Origin: Chryseobacterium soli
GTDB taxonomy: Bacteria; Bacteroidota; Bacteroidia; Flavobacteriales; Weeksellaceae
Direction of reading: 5' to 3'
NCBI RefSeq assembly: GCF_000737705.1
Contig: NZ_JPRH01000002.1
Span: 1 to 64,000 of the forward strand
Length of the DNA: 64,000 nucleotides
The notes under the pieces were generated by a model. The model had not been told where the DNA came from. It ran no database searches and saw nothing but the letters and a program-made list of their open reading frames with translations. Shown in pieces: positions 18,455-26,900 of the stretch. Made by a program: the position numbers and the translations under genes. Each line of letters starts with the position of its first letter. The stretch's first letter is position 1.

Positions 18455-19441
18455 TTGAAAAATATATTCAGCATACAAACAGAGCAGGATTTCCTGGAAG
18501 CAGCATTGGAAACTTTCCGTTATCAGTATGATCATATTGAGGTGTACAGGAAGTTCGTGGATTTTCTGAAAATCCATCCGGATGAGGTACAGACATTGGC
18601 AAAAATTCCGTTTTTGCCAATAGAGATGTTTAAAAATCATCAGATACTGGACAAAAATGTCACGTCAGACCTCTTTTTTCAAAGTTCAGGAACTACGCAG
18701 ATGAATTTGTCCAAACATCACATTGCAGATCAGAATATATATCAGGAAAGTATTTATAAAAGTTTTGAGCAGTTTATCGGAAAGCCTGAAGATTTTATTT
18801 TTCTGGGATTGCTTCCAAGTTATTTGGAGAAACAGCACTCTTCCCTGATTTATATGGTAGATTATCTGATGGAAAAATCTGGTAAACCTGAAAATGGGTA
18901 TTTCCTTTATAACCATTCGGAGCTTGTGGAACTTTTAAATAGTCTGAATGATAAAAAAGTAATTCTTTTCGGAGTTTCTTTTGCGTTGCTGGATTTTCTG
19001 GACTACTGCCATTCAGAGCAGAACGAACAATCACTTAACTTTCTTGAAAATTTAGTGGTGATTGAAACAGGCGGTATGAAAGGCAGAAAAGAGGAAATGA
19101 CAAAAGACGAACTGCTGAAAATTTTACAGAACGGCTTTAAGACAGAAAAAATCTATTCTGAATATTCCATGACAGAATTGCTTTCCCAGGCATATTCCCT
19201 TGGAAATAACGAATATCAATGTCCAAACTGGATGAAGATCATGGTAAGAAATGCTGAAGACCCTTTTTCATATGAGAAAGAAGGAAGAACCGGGGCTATT
19301 AATATTATCGATCTGGCGAATATCCATTCCTGTTCATTTATTGCCACTCAGGATCTGGGAAAGGAAACCGGTGATACTTTTCAGGTGTTGGGAAGAATAG
19401 ACCATTCTGATATTCGCGGATGCAGTCTGCTGGTTTCATAA
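18455..19441 (+). CDS. LuxE/PaaK-like acyl-protein synthetase family protein
   Basis: A 328-aa protein similar to the LuxE acyl-protein synthetase family. Features are the FLPIEMFK segment near residue 50, FFQSSGTTQMNLSKH (the SSGTT nucleotide-binding loop, residues about 69-83), VIETGGMKGRKEEMT, and SEYSMTELLSQAYS in the adenylating-fold position. It is probably an ATP-dependent acyl activating or transferring enzyme; the acyl group and acceptor are unknown. The start is TTG at 18455, since the sequence before the first ATG is already conserved-looking. No fatty-acid or O-antigen gene lies next to it. The 203-bp region before it holds a weak hairpin (TTACC / GGTAA near 18262-18281). Confidence 0.75.
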   Translation: MKNIFSIQTEQDFLEAALETFRYQYDHIEVYRKFVDFLKIHPDEVQTLAKIPFLPIEMFKNHQILDKNVTSDLFFQSSGTTQMNLSKHHIADQNIYQESIYKSFEQFIGKPEDFIFLGLLPSYLEKQHSSLIYMVDYLMEKSGKPENGYFLYNHSELVELLNSLNDKKVILFGVSFALLDFLDYCHSEQNEQSLNFLENLVVIETGGMKGRKEEMTKDELLKILQNGFKTEKIYSEYSMTELLSQAYSLGNNEYQCPNWMKIMVRNAEDPFSYEKEGRTGAINIIDLANIHSCSFIATQDLGKETGDTFQVLGRIDHSDIRGCSLLVS

Positions 19442-19492
19442 TACATAATTGCCTGATCCATATTCAAATTAAAAATCGATAATTATACTAAG

Positions 19493-20038
19493 GTGCTGAA
19501 GATCGAAGAACTTGTCCATGCCTACATCCATTATCATTGCGATTTTGAAAAAGAAATTGTGCTGACTAATCATTTCCAGGGTGATTGGGAAGCGGATATA
19601 TTAATTATAGATTCAGATGGAGGCAGTCATGAAATTGAGATCAAACTTTCAAAAAGTGATTTCAAAAACGATTTCAAAAAATCATATATCAATGCTGAAA
19701 CCGGAGAAAAATTTTTGAAGCACGATAAAATATCCTCTGGAGATTATGTGTGTAATGCCTTCAGCTTTTTACTTCCAATGGGAATGGTGGATCATACGGC
19801 GATTCCGGAACACTGTGGAATTATAGAGTTTTATCATAATGCAGACACCTGGGAAACTGAATTTTATCTGATACGAAATCCAAAAAAAGTACATGAAGAC
19901 TCTTACTGGAAACTGAATGATAAAGATCTGTTTATCCGGAAAATGGCTTTAAATCTGATTCAGCGTAAAATGGAGATCAAAGGAAAACATGAAGAGCTTA
20001 TTTTTAAAAATCCATTTGATATTAAAAAGAAAAAATAG
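19493..20038 (+). CDS. PD-(D/E)XK-like protein (MmcB-like)
   Basis: A 181-aa protein with a nuclease-fold signature. D35 (WEADILIID) is followed by E49-I-K51 (HEIEIKLSKSDFKNDF), the D-x(13)-E-x-K arrangement of PD-(D/E)XK enzymes. The segments ADILxID and EIKxSKxDFxxD resemble MmcB-like/DUF2893 DNA-repair proteins, followed by a hydrophobic strand (NAFSFLLPM). The C-terminus is lysine-rich (KNPFDIKKKK), which fits nucleic-acid binding. The start is GTG at 19493. The neighbours give no clue. No restriction or modification partner is present, so a repair-type role is more likely than restriction. Function is inferred from the motif alone. Confidence 0.5.
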   Translation: MLKIEELVHAYIHYHCDFEKEIVLTNHFQGDWEADILIIDSDGGSHEIEIKLSKSDFKNDFKKSYINAETGEKFLKHDKISSGDYVCNAFSFLLPMGMVDHTAIPEHCGIIEFYHNADTWETEFYLIRNPKKVHEDSYWKLNDKDLFIRKMALNLIQRKMEIKGKHEELIFKNPFDIKKKK

Positions 20039-20040
20039 AA

Positions 20041-20065
20041 ATCCTGTCTGCCGGCAGGATTTTTT
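20041..20065 (+). terminator. Terminator after the PD-(D/E)XK-like gene
   Basis: ATCCTG / CAGGAT hairpin followed by six T, directly after the stop codon. Confidence 0.8.
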
Positions 20066-20202
20066 ATGCTTTCTTTTGTACATTAGTCCGGGATACATCT
20101 GAGTTTTGAATATTAGCTTCAAATGAATGAAATAGTCTGATTCGGTGAGATTTACATACATTTTGTAACTTTTTAAACCGTTTTTATCAAAAGGAAAAGA
20201 AT

Positions 20203-20844
20203 ATGAAAGAAATGATCTGCCCTTATTCGTGGGATTGCGGAAAAAGATTTGAACCAAAAGAACTGAGCAAATTTGATTATAATTTTCTACAATCTGCGGT
20301 GGAAAAGAAAATGACATTTATGATCATTCATTGTCCCAATTGTTCAAGGGAATTTAAGTTTGATACCGTACAGTGGGAAGCAGATGAATTCGGACATTTA
20401 AATCCGAACGAGCCAAAGAAAAAAGTTAAAAAGACGACAAAGCAATTGACGGCTGTTCTCAATAAAGCAAAAATTGAAATCCCACTTCCATATTTTGAAT
20501 ATCTAACCAGTAATGAGTTTAAGCCTCATTTTTCTGTTTTTTCAGATGAAGAGGATTTTATTCTTTACGACCTTCATGAACTTTGTGAGAAAGTTAATGT
20601 GGATGGGAATCTCTATCTTACCATCAGCCAGCTGAAAGGATTTGCCAATACAATGCTGGCAGTTATTGGAGAAGATTCCCAAAAATTTCAGTATAAAGAA
20701 CTTTCAGATGGTTTAACAATTGGTTACGAAAACACAAGAATTTTATACATAGATGACAGAGATCACCGGTCGTTACGGATTTTTCATCCTGACGGTGGAG
20801 ATATTGAGGAAACTGGGATAACCTTGGATGAAATTGTTAACTGA
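20203..20844 (+). CDS. Zinc-ribbon protein of unknown function
   Basis: A 213-aa cytoplasmic protein. The N-terminal 55 residues have metal-binding cysteines (ICPYSWDCGKRF and IIHCPNCSREFKF), consistent with a zinc ribbon. After a lysine-rich linker (KKKVKKTTKQ) the C-terminal part (IPLPYFEYL ... FSDEEDFILYDLHELCEKVNV ... RSLRIFHPDGGDIEETGITL) resembles SMI1/KNR4-like domains in length and in its acidic strand-rich character. SMI1/KNR4 proteins include immunity proteins and regulators, but the similarity is too weak to assign a function. A secreted-protein gene follows after 50 bp. Confidence 0.55.
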   Translation: MKEMICPYSWDCGKRFEPKELSKFDYNFLQSAVEKKMTFMIIHCPNCSREFKFDTVQWEADEFGHLNPNEPKKKVKKTTKQLTAVLNKAKIEIPLPYFEYLTSNEFKPHFSVFSDEEDFILYDLHELCEKVNVDGNLYLTISQLKGFANTMLAVIGEDSQKFQYKELSDGLTIGYENTRILYIDDRDHRSLRIFHPDGGDIEETGITLDEIVN

Positions 20845-20894
20845 AAAAAATAGTCGTACTGAAATACAGATGTCAATCTTTAAAAAGAAATTCA

Positions 20895-21386
20895 ATGAAT
20901 AAATTATTTTTCCTTTTTACGGTCATAATATGCAATATATCATATGCACAAAAAAAGACCGGGAATGATCTGTGGTCAGGAAGTTATGTGGTGACCTCAA
21001 AGAATGATGGGCAGAAGGCAGATGCAGATACTTTAATAATCACAAAAACTGCCGATGCAGATCCGGATAAAGTTCCTGCTAAGTATGAATCTGATCTTGT
21101 GCGCTGGACACTGACTTCTGCAAAAGGGGGCGATAAGGAAAAACAGATCGTTAACCGTTTTTTATTTGACATAAAAAATAAAGAAGATGCCTATGCAGAA
21201 TTCGGTTGGACGGATTTACATAAAAATGGAAAAATGAACTGTATAGACGGCGGCCATTTTTTTATTTGCCAGACTGAACCCAATACGGAAGTCAAATTTA
21301 ATAAAGAAGAAAAAATTTTTACGAAAACCGGTATTTTTGGAATATGGCTGCATTATGGCCTGGTAGAATTAGAGAAAATTAAATAA
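20895..21386 (+). CDS. Small secreted protein of unknown function
   Basis: A 163-aa protein with a Sec signal peptide (residues 1-18, ending ISYA-Q). The mature part is strand-rich (WSGSYVVTSK, TLIITKTADADPDKVPAKYESDLVRWTLT, EKIFTKTGIFGIWLHYGLVELEKIK) and probably folds as a small beta-barrel or lipocalin-like domain. It has two cysteines that could form a disulfide (CIDGGHFFIC). No enzymatic motif is seen. It lies 27 bp upstream of the TraB-like gene and is probably co-transcribed with it. Confidence 0.6.
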   Translation: MNKLFFLFTVIICNISYAQKKTGNDLWSGSYVVTSKNDGQKADADTLIITKTADADPDKVPAKYESDLVRWTLTSAKGGDKEKQIVNRFLFDIKNKEDAYAEFGWTDLHKNGKMNCIDGGHFFICQTEPNTEVKFNKEEKIFTKTGIFGIWLHYGLVELEKIK

Positions 21387-21413
21387 TCGCTGATTACAAA
21401 TTAATCATATACA

Positions 21414-22229
21414 ATGAAGAATCTTTTTTTAGGCCTTTTGGTGGTGGTGTCGGGTTTTTATCATGCCCAGTATTCAGGTAAAACACAAATTTATATCCTG
21501 GGAACCGTTCATGAACCTTCAACAATCTTAAATCCGCAAATGCTCTTTGAAATCCTGAATACCATACAACCGGATGTCATCCTGCAGGAACTTGACAGTG
21601 AGCAGATGAAAGATTTTCAGAAAGAAAGCATGTCTAAAAATTCAAATGAAGTAAGTGCAGCCTTATTGTATTCAAAGAAATATCCCAAAACCCTTAATCT
21701 GCCTTTCGAATTTGAAGGAAGAAATCAATACCGAAAAGATAACGGAATGGTTCCTACGGATAATCTCACTATAAAACTGATGGACAGCTTGTACAAGAAA
21801 AATGCACTGAGCCCGGTGAATACCATCATTTATGAAAAATACCAGCAGGCCAATACTGCCTTAAAAGATTTTGCACAGTCAGATATCAAAACACTGAACT
21901 CTCTGACTTTTGAATCCGTTAACAGATACCGTCAGTTTGTACAGCATCATGAAATACCGAAGGTTTCTAATTCGGAGGAAATTTTTGCCCGTAAGTTTGT
22001 GGTAAAGCCTAATGGAGAAAAGATTTCATACCGTGACGGATACCAGCTTTGGTGCAACTTCTGGGATTTAAGGAACAATACAATGTCGCTGAACATCATT
22101 AAAAAAGCAAATGAGTATAAAGGTAAAAAAATAGTGATTTTAACAGGGGTACAGCATAAATATTATCTTAAAGAATTACTTGATAAATATAACGACGGGA
22201 ATTATACAGTCGTTGAATATTTTAAATAA
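21414..22229 (+). CDS. Secreted TraB/GumN-like protein
   Basis: A 271-aa exported protein (signal peptide residues 1-18, ending YHA-Q). The start of the mature part (IYILGTVHEPSTILNPQMLFEILNTIQPDVILQELDSEQM) has the GTVH-x(n)-PDVIxxELD arrangement of the TraB/GumN/Tiki fold. The end (KGKKIVILTGVQHKYYLKELLDKY) carries the second conserved histidine strand. These families include metal-dependent proteases and proteins of unknown activity. The ligands here would be the His of GTVH, the Glu of ELD and the His of GVQH. Its substrate is unknown. A strong hairpin follows. Confidence 0.65.
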   Translation: MKNLFLGLLVVVSGFYHAQYSGKTQIYILGTVHEPSTILNPQMLFEILNTIQPDVILQELDSEQMKDFQKESMSKNSNEVSAALLYSKKYPKTLNLPFEFEGRNQYRKDNGMVPTDNLTIKLMDSLYKKNALSPVNTIIYEKYQQANTALKDFAQSDIKTLNSLTFESVNRYRQFVQHHEIPKVSNSEEIFARKFVVKPNGEKISYRDGYQLWCNFWDLRNNTMSLNIIKKANEYKGKKIVILTGVQHKYYLKELLDKYNDGNYTVVEYFK

Positions 22230-22260
22230 AGATGCCGTTTTGTGTTGAAGAACAGGAAAA

Positions 22261-22294
22261 AAATAAACTATCTCATTTTGAGATAGTTTATTTG
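22261..22294. terminator. Bidirectional terminator between the TraB-like gene and aqpZ
   Basis: A long near-perfect stem (AAATAAACTATCTCA with its complement) lies between two convergent genes, with A and T runs on both sides. Confidence 0.8.
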
Positions 22295-22324
22295 AAAAAT
22301 TATTATTTAAAATGTATTGTTACG

Positions 22325-23038
22325 TTATGCTTCTGCAGTTTCTCTCTGCAATAAGAATTTATAGATTAATCCTCCGGTTACCCCTCCTAAAATAGGAGCT
22401 ACCCAGAATAACCAAAGCTGCGACATCGCGAGCCCGCCTACAAAAACAGCCTGCGAAAGAGATCTCGCCGGGTTTACAGAAGTATTGGTGATAGGAATAG
22501 AGATTAAGTGAATTAACGTCAATGCCAAACCAATAGCAATACCTGCAAATTTTCCGTTAGCCCATTTGTCTGTTGCGCCTAAAATTACAATCAGGAAAAA
22601 TGCGGTTAATAGAAACTCAGCTAGGAATGCCGCACCCATACTGAATGCTTTTCCATTGTACACTGCTTCGCCGTAGAAGTTGGTCGCAAAATCTCCGGGT
22701 TTAGAGAAGTTGGTTGCTCCGGCACCGTTAAGGATAACGTACAAACATGCCGCTGCAGCAAGTGCTCCTAAACATTGAGCTACAATATAAGGAACAAGGT
22801 CTTTTGCCGGAAATCTTCCTCCTGCCAAAAGCCCGAAAGAAACAGCCGGATTGAAGTGACCTCCGGAAATGTGACCGACAGCATAGGCCATCGTAAGAAC
22901 GGTAAGACCAAAGGCTAAAGCAACCCCCAAAAGGCCAATGCCAATGTCTGGAACACCCGCTGCGAAAACCGCGCTACCGCAACCTCCGAAGACAAGCCAA
23001 AATGTGCCGAAAAATTCAGCAAAAAATTTTTTTATCAT
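22325..23038 (-). CDS. aqpZ: Aquaporin Z
   Basis: A 237-aa channel in the inner membrane with six transmembrane helices. The first NPA box appears as [11 protein letters not shown] near residues 60-70 and the second as [16 protein letters not shown] near 183-198. The Arg after the second NPA and the narrow selectivity region favour a water channel over a glycerol facilitator; the length fits AqpZ (about 230 aa). It is convergent with the TraB-like gene and divergent from the M15-like gene. No glycerol genes are nearby. Confidence 0.93.
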   Translation of the reverse strand: MIKKFFAEFFGTFWLVFGGCGSAVFAAGVPDIGIGLLGVALAFGLTVLTMAYAVGHISGGHFNPAVSFGLLAGGRFPAKDLVPYIVAQCLGALAAAACLYVILNGAGATNFSKPGDFATNFYGEAVYNGKAFSMGAAFLAEFLLTAFFLIVILGATDKWANGKFAGIAIGLALTLIHLISIPITNTSVNPARSLSQAVFVGGLAMSQLWLFWVAPILGGVTGGLIYKFLLQRETAEA

Positions 23039-23253
23039 ATTGTTTACTTTAAATGTATTTCAAATGTAAAATTTAAATCTTAAAATAAAAAGATAAATTT
23101 CAAAAATATTTCAGATTTCGGGGATGTAAATTTGAACATTCAGCAATTTGGTTTAAATTTTGTTATGGATTTTGTTTTAGCAGGTTTCTGTTCTGGGTTG
23201 AATGATATAACATAAATGTTTATCTTTCGTTAATACATTTAAATGCACGGTTA

Positions 23254-23874
23254 ATGAGAAAGTTTCTTTGTTGGGTATTTGTGCCTTTTCTTTATAATTT
23301 TCATTATTCGCAAGCCTCTAAAAAGGCTTTTCCTTGTTACGACTTTACACAAGTTCTGAAGGTGGAGCCCAGTGCTCTTTATAAACCGCATATCGATGCT
23401 TCAAAAAGTTTTGGAGTGACTCTGCTGAAAGATGCCAAAACCGTACAGAAATATATTAACAACGGGAAGTTTCATAAAGTGAAAAAAAACGGCAAAGGCT
23501 ACCGCATTCAAAAACTGGATTACAGCAGGCCATACATGGTTTCTAAAGCCAAAGCCACTCTGGAGAAAATGGGTTCCAGATTCAGTAAAGAAACCAAGGG
23601 GCATACTTTTACCGTTTCGTCGATTACCCGAACCCTCGAAGATCAGTGCCGGTTAAGAAGAGTAAACTCTAATGCTTCGTTAGGAATAAGCTCGCACAAC
23701 TATGGAAATTCTTTCGATATTTCTTATATACGATTCAATGATGTCTTGAAATACAATCCCAAGATGGAAGCTGCTCTGGAGAAAGTTTTAAATTACTATG
23801 TCAACACCGGTAGAATTTATTACATAAAAGAAAGGCAGCAGAGTTGTTATCATGTTACGGTAAGGAATTATTAA
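23254..23874 (+). CDS. DUF5715-type exported M15-like peptidase
   Basis: A 206-aa exported protein (signal peptide residues 1-19). The second half carries the D-Ala-D-Ala carboxypeptidase-like signature: SSITRTLEDQCRLRR, then SSHNYGNSFDISY (His and Asp metal ligands in HxxGxxxD), then CYHVTVRNY (last His). This is the order found in VanY/M15 zinc peptidases, so a role in peptidoglycan cleavage in the periplasm is likely. The catalytic Glu is not obvious, so activity should not be taken for granted. It is monocistronic, with 216 bp of A/T-rich upstream DNA shared with aqpZ. Confidence 0.7.
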   Translation: MRKFLCWVFVPFLYNFHYSQASKKAFPCYDFTQVLKVEPSALYKPHIDASKSFGVTLLKDAKTVQKYINNGKFHKVKKNGKGYRIQKLDYSRPYMVSKAKATLEKMGSRFSKETKGHTFTVSSITRTLEDQCRLRRVNSNASLGISSHNYGNSFDISYIRFNDVLKYNPKMEAALEKVLNYYVNTGRIYYIKERQQSCYHVTVRNY

Positions 23875-23946
23875 TTAAAATTCAAATTAAACGGTTTACT
23901 TGCATAGCACATTTAGTTTGCATAATTTTATGCCACTAAATAAACC

Positions 23947-24681
23947 ATGCTTATGACAACTTTAAACAGAGATGAATATACTCTTGCAACCGCTGAGTGG
24001 AGTAGTTGCGTATCTGATTTCACAGCTATCGAAAAATTAATTCCTACCAATTACATTTTTGAAATGCCAAAAGAACAACTCGATTGGATCAGGGAAAATA
24101 ACCAATACAAAGACTTCTGTACAGAAGTGGGGATCTACAACGATAAACTTATATTGATTTTTTGTCCGCTTGATGAGAAAGGCCAGAGAAAAGCGATGCC
24201 AGCTTATGCATTCAGTACGCTTTGCCCACTTGACGGAACTCTTACACTTCAGGAGAAACAAGAATACACCATCGTTAAAAATTCTGTACTTTCGAGTGAT
24301 CTTCGCAGAGTGGATAATGACGAAAGTATGATTCTTCCTGTTACCGACAGACCTATTATGTCTCAGGATAAGGCTGTTGCGGCTATTGAACTTTGGAGAA
24401 CCGAAGGAATGGATTGGTTTTACTTAGAATGCACCGAATTTGAAGGAGTTAGAGTATTTAAAAGATTCTATGTGCCGGCAACCGATCTGTGTCCTGATAA
24501 ACCAGGATTATTACAGATTAAATGTTCATTCGGACTGAAATACAACGATATTTACCAGAGAATGTTAGTGACCTTAATTTTCATTTCTTTCTATCAGGTA
24601 TTAGAAAACAATGGAAGTGCACAAACTATTTCGAATACATACGACTGGTCTCAGCCGTGTCCTCCGATTTGCAGAATATAA
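23947..24681 (+). CDS. Conserved protein of unknown function, first gene of the HK/RR operon
   Basis: A 244-aa soluble protein without a signal peptide, not recognised. It starts MLMTTLNRDEYTLATAEWSS; the second Met is also possible. A cysteine-rich end (CPPICRI) and the central phrase ILPVTDRPIMSQDKAVAAIELWRTEGMDWFYLEC are distinctive. The composition is balanced, with no repeats or membrane segments. It lies 23 bp upstream of a membrane protein gene, which leads directly into a histidine kinase and a response regulator, so the four genes probably form one operon. A TAGTTTG box near 23912-23918 may be the promoter. A role in signal input or output is inferred from position only. Confidence 0.6.
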   Translation: MLMTTLNRDEYTLATAEWSSCVSDFTAIEKLIPTNYIFEMPKEQLDWIRENNQYKDFCTEVGIYNDKLILIFCPLDEKGQRKAMPAYAFSTLCPLDGTLTLQEKQEYTIVKNSVLSSDLRRVDNDESMILPVTDRPIMSQDKAVAAIELWRTEGMDWFYLECTEFEGVRVFKRFYVPATDLCPDKPGLLQIKCSFGLKYNDIYQRMLVTLIFISFYQVLENNGSAQTISNTYDWSQPCPPICRI

Positions 24682-24704
24682 AAATTTAATAAAAGATAAC
24701 GTAA

Positions 24705-25316
24705 ATGGAGGATACTTTTAAAGTAATACTTTATTTGAATAACGGCTTTCTTGTTCTAAGTGCATTAATTGGACTTATAAAATTTAAGCATTTAAAAAAT
24801 ATAGAAAAATGGTATGTGTATTATATCATTTTTCTTTTTTTGATAGAAAGTATTGTCAAAATTTCAATTTATCTTTTACAGTTGGAGAATGTAGATTTTC
24901 TATATCCTCTCTATGTTTCAGGAGAACTTTTGATACTTGGAATTCTGTTTATAAAGAAATCAAACCTGTCGTATTACTGGTACATTCCAATTGTAGCTGC
25001 TATCGGCTATTTCCTTATTGGAAACAATATAGGAACGAATGAGCTTAAAAAAGTAATTTCGAATATCATCGTAATATCCTTTGTGGGATATTCGCTGTTG
25101 ACGGAGATTAAAAAGACCAAAATCAATGACCGGTTCCTGTTGGTAGATGCCTTTATATTCATGTATTACGCCGTCTCAGTATTTGTGTTTTTTCTGCTCC
25201 GGCAGCTTAAAACCTTCTCCAATGATGAGGTATACCTGATCTGGAATGTCAATAATCTCCTTTGCTGCTTTTTATATATATCAATCATTTATACCTTTTT
25301 AAAATTAAAGAAATAA
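24705..25316 (+). CDS. Polytopic membrane protein linked to the histidine kinase
   Basis: A 203-aa protein made almost entirely of hydrophobic helices, about six to seven, with very short loops (for example NNGFLVLSALIGLIKF, YVYYIIFLFLIESIVKISIYLL, YWYIPIVAAIGYFLI). The layout resembles 7TM-type sensor modules detached from a kinase. The gene overlaps the probable TTG start of the histidine kinase by about 55 bp, so translation is likely coupled. I infer that it supplies a membrane-embedded sensing part for the kinase, which itself has only one membrane segment. Confidence 0.65.
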   Translation: MEDTFKVILYLNNGFLVLSALIGLIKFKHLKNIEKWYVYYIIFLFLIESIVKISIYLLQLENVDFLYPLYVSGELLILGILFIKKSNLSYYWYIPIVAAIGYFLIGNNIGTNELKKVISNIIVISFVGYSLLTEIKKTKINDRFLLVDAFIFMYYAVSVFVFFLLRQLKTFSNDEVYLIWNVNNLLCCFLYISIIYTFLKLKK

Positions 25317-26095
25317 CCTTAAATATCGGCTTCTTTATTACTTTGATTATTGTCCTGATAATTATTGTAGTCTTTGTTTTGCTGGCGTATAAATTTTTTA
25401 TTGACCGCATTATCAAAGAAAAAAATGCCCAGTACGAAGCAGATGTTCTTCACCAGAAAAAGCTGGTGCTGGAAAATATCAAAGCTCAGGAAGAAGAAAG
25501 AAAAAGGATTGCCGTTATGATCCATGACGATATCGGAAACCGGCTCAATATCCTTTCACTGTGGCTTAATAACCTGGATACCCAGGGCGATGATCTGATT
25601 AAAAAAAATATCCATACGCAGATGTCATCCCTTATTGATGCTGCCAGAAGCATCTCTCATTCATTGTACCCTGTCAACCTTGAATCCGTAGGTTTTGTAT
25701 TGTACGTGGAAGAATTGATCACCAATCTTGCCCATAAAATCAATATTTCCCTACATGTAGTACCGGGATACGAAAAAAAGGATATTTTTGTGGAAGTTCA
25801 GCTGTACAGAATTATTCAGGAGTTTACGACCAACGTTATCAAGCATTCCACGGCAACAGATTTATGGATCTATATAAGAGACTATCCGCAGGATATGGCG
25901 GTGGTAATTTCCGATAACGGACAAGGATTTGATTATGATCTCGTGAAAAAAGGAATGGGGATTAAAAATATCGAATCCAGGATCAAATCAATGAATGCTT
26001 CCCACAAATGGAAAAGCACATTACATAAAGGAAGCCGTTTAATCATTAAAATTCCAAAAAACAATGAATTCCCAAATCAAAATAGCCTTAATTGA
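25262..26095 (+). CDS. NarX/LiaS-type sensor histidine kinase
   Basis: A 277-aa kinase with a single membrane helix (about residues 23-45), a coiled linker (residues 50-82), and a HisKA_3-type dimerisation segment. The phospho-accepting His is H88 (EEERKRIAVMIHDDIGNRLN). The ATPase domain shows the N box (FTTNVIKHS), the G1 box (ISDNGQGFD) and the GMGIKNIESRI motif. There is no periplasmic sensor domain, so the signal must come through the membrane helix or a partner, plausibly the preceding polytopic protein. The start is uncertain: TTG at 25262 overlaps the previous gene. The response regulator overlaps its end by 32 bp. This is the classic partner type for NarL-family regulators. Confidence 0.9.
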   Translation: MLLFIYINHLYLFKIKEITLNIGFFITLIIVLIIIVVFVLLAYKFFIDRIIKEKNAQYEADVLHQKKLVLENIKAQEEERKRIAVMIHDDIGNRLNILSLWLNNLDTQGDDLIKKNIHTQMSSLIDAARSISHSLYPVNLESVGFVLYVEELITNLAHKINISLHVVPGYEKKDIFVEVQLYRIIQEFTTNVIKHSTATDLWIYIRDYPQDMAVVISDNGQGFDYDLVKKGMGIKNIESRIKSMNASHKWKSTLHKGSRLIIKIPKNNEFPNQNSLN

Positions 26096-26741
26096 CGATG
26101 AACAGCTGATCCTGGAAGGAGTCAAAATGCTGTTGTCAAACGAAAAAAATATATCGGTAAGCCTTACCTCCAGTAATGGACCTGAGTTTATTGAAAATCT
26201 GAAAAACCTTACTCCCGAGAAATTCCCGGATATTGCTCTGGTAGATGTACAGATGCAGCCCATGAACGGATTTGAACTGGTGGAAATTCTTAAAGAAAAA
26301 TACCCTGATTTAAAAATCATTATCCTTTCCTCCCATTACAAAACCTCTATTTTGGGTTATATGGTAAAATTGGGTGTTTCTGCATTTCTTCCAAAAAATT
26401 CAGATAAAAAAACGTTTATAGAAGCTATAACGATGGTCTATAAAAATGGAGTTTTCTTCACAGCGGAAGACCACCAGATGCTCTTTTCTTACATGAACAG
26501 CTCTGCCAAGAAGAAATCCCTGTTTGAGATGGAAGATGAGCTTTCCGAGCGTGAAAAAGATGTGGTAAAGCTGATCTGCCAGGAATTTACCAACAACGAA
26601 ATCGCAGAAAAGCTTTTTATCAGCCCGAGAACAGTAGAAAGCCACCGTCAGCGTATCCTCGAAAAGATAGGGGCTAAGAATACCGTCGGTATAGTCATTT
26701 ATGCCATTATAAACAATATATACTCGCTTGAAAAAATATAA
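26064..26741 (+). CDS. NarL/FixJ-type response regulator
   Basis: A 225-aa two-domain regulator. The receiver domain has the acidic pair D11-D12 (LIDDEQ), the phosphorylation site D61 (IALVDVQMQP) and a conserved Lys (FLPKN). The C-terminal LuxR-type HTH reads LSEREKDVVKLICQEFTNNEIAEKLFISPRTVESHRQRILEKIGAKN. It overlaps the kinase gene by 32 bp, so the two form a cognate pair. Just after the stop codon lies an inverted repeat of a type that recurs at two more promoters in the next 6 kb. It is the best candidate for the protein that binds those sites. Confidence 0.93.
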   Translation: MNSQIKIALIDDEQLILEGVKMLLSNEKNISVSLTSSNGPEFIENLKNLTPEKFPDIALVDVQMQPMNGFELVEILKEKYPDLKIIILSSHYKTSILGYMVKLGVSAFLPKNSDKKTFIEAITMVYKNGVFFTAEDHQMLFSYMNSSAKKKSLFEMEDELSEREKDVVKLICQEFTNNEIAEKLFISPRTVESHRQRILEKIGAKNTVGIVIYAIINNIYSLEKI

Positions 26742-26743
26742 TT

Positions 26744-26814
26744 CCGTAGAAATACGGAATTTTTTATTTAGTTGTTTTTACGCTAGTAATCTTTTTTTTT
26801 CCGCCGTTAATTTG
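26744..26814 (+). promoter_or_regulatory. Regulon promoter 1 (in front of the DUF2235 gene)
   Basis: The inverted repeat CCGTAGAAATACGG (26744-26757) is followed after 53 nt by TTTG (26811-26814, in the context GTTAATTTGAA). A TAC (26779-26781) with the downstream pattern TACGCTA lies exactly 29 nt before the TTTG. The inverted repeat sits just after the response-regulator stop codon and is followed by a T run, so it may double as that operon's terminator. Confidence 0.6.
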
Positions 26815-26900
26815 AAACATTAGTTTGATGGAGCTTTACGGGCAGGCGGAGAACGAAAATGTACATAAGAAAGTGTAAATAATTAAAGCGAAACACACAG

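Noticed and set aside
26828..26878. A 16-codon upstream frame in the leader of the DUF2235 gene
   Set aside because: It is too short, with no conservation evidence; it may be a chance ATG.
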